Source of the DNA: an uncultured Cytophagaceae bacterium | GTDB lineage: Bacteria; Bacteroidota; Bacteroidia; Cytophagales; Spirosomataceae | Assembly: GCA_903960725.1 (NCBI GenBank) | Contig: CAJCBY010000098.1 | Coordinates: 1-9,226 of the forward strand | DNA length: 9,226 bases | Reading direction: 5' to 3' | In this document: piece by piece, positions 1 to 5,176 of the stretch | Layout of the letters: every line of letters begins with the position of its first letter | Numbering within the stretch: the first letter of the stretch is position 1 | The notes under the pieces: model-generated | Seen by the model: only the letters and a program-made list of their open reading frames with translations | Databases searched by the model: none | Told to the model about the DNA's origin: nothing | Position numbers and translations under genes: made by a program

Positions 1-1
1 G

Positions 2-646
2 TTGATTGAAAATTTGATTTTAGTGGCGACGAACGCTATTCATTCGCCTTGGGGTATTGCCTTTAATGAGTCCCAAAGAATGGCCATCGAAGTCGATCCC
101 TCTTGGAAAGAATCGCAACCTAAAGCTGGTTTAGAGGGAATGAAGGCCGCTCGTGCGACAGCCCTAATTTCTTACCGTAATTACGAAACCTACCTGATTA
201 CCCAAGCCAGAAAGGAGAATTCCTATGGTTCGTCACTGCGCGCGGTTTCTTACCAGCGCTACCAAGGCGAAAAATTAGCCCAGCGTTTTAATGCCTATTC
301 GTATTTCCAATTATCGAAGATGATGGATACGCAAGATGTGGGCCGAAACCGCGGTGGTGCTATCGCCGCATTGAAACTGATTCAATCTAAAACGCTCGTT
401 ATCGGTATTAAATCCGATGCCTTGTTCCCCATTGTGGAGCAAGAGTTTTTAGCCAAATACATTCCCGGTGCCTCTTTCCAAGTCATCGATTCCTTGTATG
501 GACACGATGGATTCTTAATCGAAAGTGGATTAATGACCAAAGCCGTTCGTTTATGGCAGAAATTACAACGCCTCGAAGTAAATCCGATGGCCGATTTCTT
601 CCAAGCCTTAGAAGCAAAACTCGCATCCCATGAAATTTCACAATAA
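2..646 (+). CDS. metX: Homoserine O-acetyltransferase, C-terminal part (5' end outside window)
   Basis: MetX transfers the acetyl group of acetyl-CoA to the hydroxyl of L-homoserine, the activation step for methionine synthesis in the cytoplasm. The visible 214 residues carry the family's second half of the alpha/beta-hydrolase fold: the stretch ATNAIHSPWGIAFNESQR (visible residues 9-26), VSYQRYQGEKLAQRF (82-96), GRNRGG (114-119), the catalytic Asp in IKSDALFP (Asp139) and the catalytic His in YGHDGFL (His168). The nucleophile serine (usually in GGSMGG) lies upstream of the window. The first codon here is TTG and codes for an internal leucine; it is not the start. Full-length relatives have about 330-380 residues, so roughly the first 130-150 are missing. 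The last 17 bp overlap the next gene, which suggests translational coupling. Confidence 0.93.
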   Translation: MIENLILVATNAIHSPWGIAFNESQRMAIEVDPSWKESQPKAGLEGMKAARATALISYRNYETYLITQARKENSYGSSLRAVSYQRYQGEKLAQRFNAYSYFQLSKMMDTQDVGRNRGGAIAALKLIQSKTLVIGIKSDALFPIVEQEFLAKYIPGASFQVIDSLYGHDGFLIESGLMTKAVRLWQKLQRLEVNPMADFFQALEAKLASHEISQ

Positions 647-1415
647 AGTTGTTTGGATTACCGGGGCGTCCTCAGGTATTGGTGAGGCGTTAGCCTATGC
701 TTTTGCTTCGGAAGGTGCGCTTTTAGTGTTATCTGCTCGCAGAGAAGAAGAGTTGCAGCGAGTGGCCAAAGCCTGCGGCAATGCTTACGTGCTTCCGTTC
801 GATATGCTTTCATTGTCAGAACACGCGGACCGTGTGCAGGATGTGATTCAGACCTATGGTCGTATCGATTACTTGGTTTTAAATGCCGGGGTTTCTCAGC
901 GTTCTTTTGTGAAAGACACGGAATTCGACGTGTATCGCCGTCTTTTTGAGGTGAATTTCTTCTCGATTGTCTCTTTAACGCAGGCTGTTTTGCCTGTCTT
1001 TACCGCTCAACAATCGGGTGTTTTTGTGCCGATTGCCTCGGTGGCAGGACGGATTTCGACTCCGCGCAGAGCCGCTTATGGTGCGACGAAACACGCGTTG
1101 ATTGGATTCTTTGATTCGGTTCGGGCGGAAGTTTTCAATGATGGGATCCGCGTGACCACGATTTTGCCGGGTTACATCAAGACGAATATTTCCCTTCACG
1201 CGATGAACGAGAAAGGGGAGGCTTACGGAAAGATGGATCCGAATCAGGCCAAAGGCTTAGATCCGAACTTCACCGCACAGAAAATCTTACAGGCTATACT
1301 AGCTGAGAAAAATGAATTCTTCGTAGGTGGTTTCCTCGAAGGTTTTGGCCTATTTATGAAGCGCTTCTTTCCTTCGATCGTACCGTTTATGTTGCGGAAG
1401 ATTAAGAATACGTAA
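630..1415 (+). CDS. Short-chain dehydrogenase/reductase (SDR), DHRS7-like
   Basis: A 261-residue classical SDR, expected to be a soluble NAD(P)-dependent oxidoreductase with a Rossmann fold. The cofactor glycine motif TGASSGIG is at residues 11-18, and Arg37-Arg38 after the second strand suggests a preference for NADP(H). The NAG motif is at 85-87, and the catalytic tetrad is Asn109, Ser137, Tyr150 and Lys154 (YGATK). The C-terminal stretch after about residue 225 is hydrophobic and basic (FGLFMKRFFPSIVPFMLRK), as in members that sit at membranes and act on lipid-like substrates. The ATG lies inside the metX 3' end (17-bp overlap, different frame), so it is probably co-transcribed with metX. 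Its stop lies 14 bp inside the 3' end of the convergent permease gene. The substrate cannot be told from the sequence, and a role in methionine synthesis is not implied. Confidence 0.9.
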   Translation: MKFHNKVVWITGASSGIGEALAYAFASEGALLVLSARREEELQRVAKACGNAYVLPFDMLSLSEHADRVQDVIQTYGRIDYLVLNAGVSQRSFVKDTEFDVYRRLFEVNFFSIVSLTQAVLPVFTAQQSGVFVPIASVAGRISTPRRAAYGATKHALIGFFDSVRAEVFNDGIRVTTILPGYIKTNISLHAMNEKGEAYGKMDPNQAKGLDPNFTAQKILQAILAEKNEFFVGGFLEGFGLFMKRFFPSIVPFMLRKIKNT

Positions 1416-2592
1416 CCTTCTTCTCGCTAAAGAAGAATACGAATAGTAATAATACCACACCAGCAATGGCAGCTGGGACCATCCAAACGGCTTGCCAATC
1501 CTTCACATCATTCACCGTATAGTAATCGAGAACGATGCCCGAAAGTTTCGAGCCGATGCCCATTCCGATTCCATAAGTCGCAAAAGTGATTAAGCCTTGC
1601 GCTGAGTTTTTGATTTTCTCGCCCGCTTTTTGGTCTGTATAAATTTGTCCCGTCACAAAGAAGAAATCGTAACAAACTCCATGGAGGATAATTCCGATAT
1701 ACAAGATCCATTCGCTCGAAATTCCATCACCATAACCGAAACACAGGAAGCGGACAATCCACGCCACTAAGCCCACCACGAGCATCTTTTTCACTCCTAA
1801 GCGCGTGAAGGCTATCGGAATCAACAACATAAAAATCACTTCAGAAGCTTGCCCCAAAGACATTTTGTTCTCCACATTGCTCATGTGCGAATCCGTTAAT
1901 GAGGGATTTGCCATCGCATAATAGAACGACAACGGAATGCAGATCAAAATGGAAGAGATAAAGAAAATCAAGAAGGAGCGATCTTTGAACAATTTCAACG
2001 CATCCAATCCTAAAATTTGTGCCACTGACGCATTCTTATCCGCTTTAGGCGGCGTATTCGGCAGGGTAAATGAGTAGATTCCTAATAAGAAGGACGTGTA
2101 CATCGCAATCTCAAATATGGCCACCTTGTCTCCCAAAGCATAAAAACCGATAATATTCGTCACCACAATCCAAGCGATGGTTCCAGTCACTCGAATGCTT
2201 GGAAATTCTTTCTCTGGATTAGACATTTGGTTCATCGCAATCGAATTTGATAGGGCCAAATTAGGGGCAAAGCAAAGTGTATAAGCCAAAATATACCAAA
2301 AGAAGGTTTCCGGGTTTCTTTCTAAACTCAAAAAGTAGAGGATAACACCGCCCAGTATATTCAAAAAGCCCATCACTTTTTGGGCTGCGAAGAATCGATC
2401 TGAAATTAATCCCACGAAGAAGGGGGCAAAGATGGAGGCGATCGCAAAAGTAGTGTAGGCGTTGCCCACTTGATCGCCCGTAGCGTGTAAATTATCTAGT
2501 AAGTATTTACTCATTTGACCATACCAAGCGCCCCATCCGAAGAACATCAGGAACATCATAGACATGAGTTGGAATTTTACGCTACTTTTCAT
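1402..2592 (-). CDS. MFS permease, nucleoside:H+ symporter (NupG/XapB) type
   Basis: A 396-residue inner-membrane protein with about twelve hydrophobic segments. It resembles the nucleoside:H+ symporter branch of the major facilitator superfamily (NupG, XapB). Family-like features are the N-terminal FFGWGAWYGQMSKYLL (residues 17-32), the loop 2-3 signature GLISDRFF (61-68), the conserved-looking segments around IRVTGTIAWI in the first half, and GQIYTDQKA late in the second half. The start ATG is preceded by an overlapping out-of-frame ATGAAAAGATGA, so the annotated start is the only sensible one. A TATTTTTG promoter-like box lies 23-30 bp upstream. Bacteroidota carry many paralogues of this type beside sugar and polyol catabolic genes, so the substrate may be a nucleoside, a sugar or inositol. 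The nearby inositol oxygenase makes the last tempting but unproven. Confidence 0.87.
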   Translation of the reverse strand: MKSSVKFQLMSMMFLMFFGWGAWYGQMSKYLLDNLHATGDQVGNAYTTFAIASIFAPFFVGLISDRFFAAQKVMGFLNILGGVILYFLSLERNPETFFWYILAYTLCFAPNLALSNSIAMNQMSNPEKEFPSIRVTGTIAWIVVTNIIGFYALGDKVAIFEIAMYTSFLLGIYSFTLPNTPPKADKNASVAQILGLDALKLFKDRSFLIFFISSILICIPLSFYYAMANPSLTDSHMSNVENKMSLGQASEVIFMLLIPIAFTRLGVKKMLVVGLVAWIVRFLCFGYGDGISSEWILYIGIILHGVCYDFFFVTGQIYTDQKAGEKIKNSAQGLITFATYGIGMGIGSKLSGIVLDYYTVNDVKDWQAVWMVPAAIAGVVLLLFVFFFSEKKVTYS

Positions 2593-2883
2593 CTTTTCAT
2601 AGGTTTAGAGAGTCCAAAAATACAAATTTGTGCGAAAATTAAAATTTTCTGAAAATATATTTTTCGGGCATTTTGTCGGTTTTCGAATACCGGTTTTTCT
2701 TATTTTTCACGTTTTTTCTCTTCGGCAGTCTGATTTTGCATCGAGTTTTTCTGATTATTGCAAAAATATCATTTTATCCCCTAAAAATACATCTTCTTAT
2801 CCTTTTTGAGCTAAGAGCTAATTATTTGATAATCAGTATTATTTGTCGTTTTTTTGATTGTTGGATTTATTCAACGGACAATT
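2593..2883. other. AT-rich divergent upstream region
   Basis: This 291-bp stretch between the divergent permease and DUF3592 genes is very rich in A and T, with many T-runs. It can be read as hydrophobic peptide frames on the plus strand from TTG codons, but these run out of frame into the DUF3592 gene and have no family features. I see no RNA gene. It presumably holds the promoters of both flanking genes, of which only the one for the permease shows a clear box. Confidence 0.5.
2615..2622 (-). promoter_or_regulatory. Possible Bacteroidota -7 promoter box for the MFS gene
   Basis: Read on the minus strand this is TATTTTTG, which matches the Bacteroidota sigma-A -7 consensus TAnnTTTG. It would place transcription start about 15 nt upstream of the permease ATG. 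I see no good TTG at the expected -33 position (about 19 bp further upstream), only T-rich sequence, so the call is tentative. Confidence 0.4.
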
Positions 2884-3348
2884 ATGTTAGGAATCTTATT
2901 AATATCAGCTCGGCCAACTGGCGAATTTCACGGATCGATGCCCTTGTTTTTGGGCGCGTTCACGATGATCTCTTTGATATTAATTGGTTTTGGTATCGTA
3001 CTCTTCAAAAAGCGCAAAGAATGGGTGCACAACTCTAAGATAACCTACGGCAAAATCGTCGAAATCTCGAAACGTTATTCTCGGGATGATCACAGCGGCC
3101 GATTCCCTATTTATTTCCCAATCGTGGCCTATTATGTCAATGGTTTAGAATTTAGACGCGAAGCAGATAAAGGCTTAGCCAAAACCTGCGAAATCGGACA
3201 AGAAATCCCCGTTCGTTATTTGTCAGAGAACCCATACGAAGCCTCATTAGCCGAAAACACCGTTCCAGGCCTAAACCCATCGATCTTCTTTGTGATGGGC
3301 CTTCTCATGTTAGGCAGCGCAATCATTTTATTTGTACTGAAGTCCTAA
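2884..3348 (+). CDS. DUF3592 domain membrane protein
   Basis: A 154-residue protein of unknown function with two membrane helices (about residues 19-41 and 132-152) flanking a soluble middle domain. The middle looks like DUF3592: TYGKIVE (54-60), the strand pair YFPIVAYYVNG (77-87), then IPVRYLSENPYEA (108-120), the family's 'G.v.V.Y.p.nP..a' ending. A cluster KKRK just after helix 1 suggests that the middle domain faces the cytoplasm. I chose the ATG at 2884. An in-frame TTG at 2854 would add ten residues, and an in-frame ATG at 2938 would start directly at helix 1; no Shine-Dalgarno sequence decides between them. The stop lies 47 bp before the inositol oxygenase gene, so read-through into it is possible. 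No partner or substrate is evident. Confidence 0.75.
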   Translation: MLGILLISARPTGEFHGSMPLFLGAFTMISLILIGFGIVLFKKRKEWVHNSKITYGKIVEISKRYSRDDHSGRFPIYFPIVAYYVNGLEFRREADKGLAKTCEIGQEIPVRYLSENPYEASLAENTVPGLNPSIFFVMGLLMLGSAIILFVLKS

Positions 3349-3395
3349 TTTCATTTTTCAACGTCTTTTTGTAATTTGGTCCCAAATCTAGGACT
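3341..3395 (+). promoter_or_regulatory. Nested inverted repeats in front of the inositol oxygenase gene
   Basis: Two perfect inverted repeats are nested in the gap before the ATG at 3396. The outer one is AGTCCTA (3341-3347) with TAGGACT (3389-3395). The inner one is ATTTGG-TC-CCAAAT (3374-3387). The inner repeat overlaps TAATTTG, a near match to the TAnnTTTG -7 box one base too short, so it is placed like an operator. The outer left arm includes part of the DUF3592 stop codon. Function is inferred from position only. Confidence 0.35.
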
Positions 3396-4223
3396 ATGGA
3401 AACCCCTCTAAAAGAGAAAGAGCAATTTAGAAATTACGATCAAGGTGATATCACCGCTGCTGTCAAGGAGCATTACCGTAAGATGCGCTCTCGCCAAACA
3501 TACGAGTACGTTCAACGCATGAAGGCTAAATACCTCACATTCGAGCGTCCAATGGATCTTTGGGACATGATGGAGCGCCTAAATGTGCTAGTAGACGTTT
3601 CCGATCCAGATTTAAATCTCCCTAACGTCATTCACCTCCTACAGTCCGCCGAAGGTCTTCGCGCGGACGGTCGCCCCGATTGGATGCAACTAGTAGGTCT
3701 AATCCACGACTTAGGCAAAGCCATGTACCTCTTCGGATCTGACGAAGACGGCACATCCCAAGCAGAGCAATGGGGTCTAGTAGGGGATGTATTTGTCGTA
3801 GGCTGTAAATTACCCGACTCCTGTGTCTACCCAGAGTTTAACGACCTAAACCCGGACATGAAGGATCCCCGTTACAACACCGAATTAGGTATTTATGAGG
3901 CCGGCTGTGGTATAGACAATGTACATCTAGCTTGGGGACATGATGAATACTTATACCAAGTACTAAAAAATCACAAATCCAACCAGATCCCCGAAGCCGG
4001 AATGGCCATGATCCGTTACCACTCTTTCTACCCTTGGCACTCAGGCGGAAGCTATAAAGCCTTATTGAACGAGAAAGACGCGCAATACCTCGAGTGGATA
4101 CGTGATTTCAATCAATATGATTTGTATACTAAATCCCCGGTGATCCCGGTTTTCGAGGAGTTGAAGGCGTATTATGAGCCGATTGCTGAGAAATATCTTG
4201 GTAAAGGGCCTATCTATTGGTAA
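3396..4223 (+). CDS. myo-Inositol oxygenase (MIOX)
   Basis: MIOX is a soluble mixed-valent di-iron enzyme of the HD-domain superfamily that opens the myo-inositol ring with O2 to give D-glucuronate. At 275 residues the protein is close in length to the animal enzyme (285). All six iron ligands of the mouse enzyme have counterparts: His80 (VIHLLQ), His104-Asp105 (LIHDLGK), His182 (WGHDEY), His209 (RYHSFYPWH) and Asp242 (QYDLYTK). Lys108 matches the substrate-binding lysine. The C-terminal tryptophan is also conserved. The enzyme therefore looks intact and active. Its stop codon is the first codon of a long hairpin (4221-4286). Codon choice differs along the gene: CTA and C-ending codons are frequent up to about 4070, whereas the last 150 bp are richer in G- and T-ending codons. 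No glucuronate or inositol catabolic gene is beside it, except possibly the permease at 1402-2592. Confidence 0.95.
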   Translation: METPLKEKEQFRNYDQGDITAAVKEHYRKMRSRQTYEYVQRMKAKYLTFERPMDLWDMMERLNVLVDVSDPDLNLPNVIHLLQSAEGLRADGRPDWMQLVGLIHDLGKAMYLFGSDEDGTSQAEQWGLVGDVFVVGCKLPDSCVYPEFNDLNPDMKDPRYNTELGIYEAGCGIDNVHLAWGHDEYLYQVLKNHKSNQIPEAGMAMIRYHSFYPWHSGGSYKALLNEKDAQYLEWIRDFNQYDLYTKSPVIPVFEELKAYYEPIAEKYLGKGPIYW

Positions 4224-4286
4224 TATAGTTTAGGTTCCTAGAAAACGGCGCAAGCACATGTTTTCCGCTGAACCTAAACTATATTA
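4221..4286 (+). repeat. Conserved-loop hairpin, copy 1 (at the MIOX stop codon)
   Basis: The outer arms TAATATAGTTTAGGTTC (4221-4237) and its perfect complement (4270-4286) pair over 17 bp. Inside is the conserved module: GAAAAC (4241-4246), loop GGCGCAAGCACAT (4247-4259), GTTTTC (4260-4265). The first three bases of the left arm are the TAA stop codon of MIOX. A second small hairpin follows (AATAAGA 4289-4295, TCTTATT 4302-4308, 6-nt loop). A transcription terminator is the simplest role, but the highly conserved interior is not needed for that. Confidence 0.85.
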
Positions 4287-4350
4287 TCAATAAGAATGGA
4301 CTCTTATTCTCGATCTTATCTAATTGTTAATTGATGATCAAATTTACCTC

Positions 4351-4416
4351 ATAAAACTAAAATACCCCTTGAAAATGGCGCGAGCACATATTTTCTTCGG
4401 GGTATTTTAGTTTTAT
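4351..4416 (+). repeat. Conserved-loop hairpin, copy 2
   Basis: The outer arms ATAAAACTAAAATACCCC (4351-4368) and its perfect complement (4399-4416) pair over 18 bp and share no sequence with the arms of copy 1. The interior is again the module: GAAAAT (4371-4376), loop GGCGCGAGCACAT (4377-4389), ATTTTC (4390-4395). The closing C-G pair of copy 1 is here T-A, changed on both sides. The small palindrome TCTCTTTCCAGAGA begins at the next base (4417-4430). Confidence 0.85.
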
Positions 4417-4588
4417 TCTCTTTCCAGAGAAAAATGTTAGATTGAGGTCAAAAATCGCCACCTCTCTTTCCAGAGATAAAACTTATAGGGCTTCCGAAAA
4501 CATGTGCTCGCAACATTTTAAGCCACCTCACTTTTTGAGATCATTTGTAGTATTGGGGCCAAAAATAACCACCTCTCTTTTTCAGAGA
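4417..4588. repeat. Three copies of a small palindrome, TCTCT-TTCC-AGAGA
   Basis: TCTCTTTCCAGAGA occurs at 4417-4430 and 4463-4476, and a 15-nt variant TCTCTTTTTCAGAGA at 4574-4588. Each forms a 5-bp stem with a 4- or 5-nt loop. Each lies directly beside one of the large hairpins (copies 2, 3 and 4), on the side downstream in that copy's own orientation. Copy 1 has an unrelated small hairpin (4289-4308) in the same place. Confidence 0.7.
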
Positions 4589-4634
4589 TAAAACAATATG
4601 GGGGTTCCGAAAACATGTGCTTGCGCCGTTTTAA
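4441..4634. repeat. Tandem duplication with about 111-bp period
   Basis: The stretch ATTGAGGTCAAAAATCGCC and what follows (4441-4524) recurs as ATTGGGGCCAAAAATAACC and what follows (from 4552 to about 4634). Both units contain the CCACCTCTCTTT..CAGAGATAAAAC segment and then a reverse-oriented conserved-loop module. Identity is high up to the loop; the outer halves differ. Copies 3 and 4 of the hairpin therefore descend from one duplication. Confidence 0.75.
4489..4524 (-). repeat. Conserved-loop hairpin, copy 3 (degenerate, inverted)
   Basis: The module in reverse orientation: GAAAAC (4496-4501), ATGTGCTCGCAAC (4502-4514, complement of the conserved loop with two changes), ATTTTA (4515-4520). 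Only 5 bp of outer arm remain (GGCTT 4489-4493, AAGCC 4520-4524). The left side is clearly related to the left arm of copy 4, but the right side has lost complementarity. This looks like a decayed duplicate of copy 4. Confidence 0.7.
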
Positions 4635-4655
4635 GAACCCCCATATTGTTTTATC
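4587..4655 (-). repeat. Conserved-loop hairpin, copy 4 (at the stop codon of the minus-strand operon)
   Basis: The longest copy. The arm at 4587-4607 (GATAAAACAATATGGGGGTTC without its last base is 20 nt; 21 bp pair in total) is perfectly complementary to 4635-4655. The interior, read on the plus strand, is GAAAAC (4609-4614), ATGTGCTTGCGCC (4615-4627, exact complement of the loop of copy 1), GTTTTA (4628-4633). The right arm overlaps the TGA stop (4654-4656) of the minus-strand gene by two bases. GC pairs lie next to the interior and A/T pairs at the base, as in bidirectional terminators. Confidence 0.85.
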
Positions 4656-5166
4656 ACCATCCATCATCCGCCTTCGGCTTCGCCGCCTTCTTCGCAGGAG
4701 CTGGAGCAGCTTTGGAACTGGTTGTTTTCCCTGTCACATTAGAGCTACTCAAATTTTCATCCAATCCCACGCGTGAGAATACGCGACAAACAATTTTCCA
4801 ATCGCCATTCACCTTAATCAAGCTTAATAAGTCGATGTATTTGAAGTCGGCAAATTTGAATTCAACTGTTGCAACAGCGGATGTTCCGGCATAAGAGTAG
4901 GTTAATAAGGCACCGGTTGCTTTTGCACCACCTGCAGGCATGCCGGCAACGAATTTGCGTAAAGGTGTATCGGTGATTTTTCCAGTGGAGGCATTCAGAT
5001 TTCTTAAAAGTGCATTGCTTAGAAAGGCACGATTGATGCTGGCAGAGTCACCTTTGGTGAAGCCGTCTGTGTAGGCGGAAATGGTTGATTTAATTGCGTC
5101 GTCTTCGGTTTGAGCAAAAGTACTGGTCGCAATTAGACATAAGAGGGCAAAAAATACGTTTTTCAT
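4654..5166 (-). CDS. Secreted NTF2-like / lumazine-binding-2-like small protein
   Basis: A 170-residue protein with a clear signal peptide (MKNVFFALLCLIATSTFA, cut before Gln19), so it is exported to the periplasm or beyond. The mature part (about 22-135) resembles the NTF2-like fold family often annotated as putative lumazine-binding (Lumazine_bd_2): an N-terminal helix (DDAIKSTISAYTDGFTKGD), a middle with LSNALLRNLNA, and C-terminal strands ending VNGDWKIVCRVFS (119-131). The tail from about 140 is a low-complexity Ser/Thr then Ala/Lys/Pro segment ending in DDGW. I chose the ATG at 5166 because the signal peptide begins there; a start at 5187 would add seven residues and overlap the upstream gene. 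It lies 10 bp downstream of the serine-hydrolase gene, in an operon with it. Its ligand and function are unknown. Confidence 0.8.
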   Translation of the reverse strand: MKNVFFALLCLIATSTFAQTEDDAIKSTISAYTDGFTKGDSASINRAFLSNALLRNLNASTGKITDTPLRKFVAGMPAGGAKATGALLTYSYAGTSAVATVEFKFADFKYIDLLSLIKVNGDWKIVCRVFSRVGLDENLSSSNVTGKTTSSKAAPAPAKKAAKPKADDGW

Positions 5167-5176
5167 GATTGATTGT

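Noticed and set aside
1418..1437. TTCTTC/GAAGAA hairpin after the SDR stop as a terminator
   Set aside because: The stem is only 6 weak pairs, no T-run follows, and the sequence codes for the C-terminus of the permease.
2673..3038. A 121-residue hydrophobic reading frame starting at a TTG
   Set aside because: It has no family features, consists of Phe/Ile/Leu from T-rich DNA, and overlaps the DUF3592 gene in another frame. The DUF3592 frame has recognisable domain motifs.
4561..4568. Minus-strand TATTTTTG box between hairpin copies 3 and 4 as a promoter
   Set aside because: The box fits the -7 consensus by its A/T content, but there is no -33 TTG at the right distance and no gene downstream on that strand; the duplicated unit has GATTTTTG instead.
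4221..4655. Integron attC sites or a CRISPR-like array
   Set aside because: There is no GTTRRRY core-site pair and no integrase or cassette genes, and the conserved part is the loop, not the arms. Spacing is irregular and copies occur on both strands, unlike CRISPR repeats.
4221..4655. REP/RAYT or MITE elements
   Set aside because: Those have conserved stems or terminal repeats; here the stems differ completely between copies. No transposase is in the window. A single-stranded DNA transposase elsewhere cannot be excluded.
4598..4894. A 98-residue plus-strand reading frame through the repeat locus
   Set aside because: It runs through hairpin copy 4 and antisense to the secreted NTF2-like gene, with no family features.
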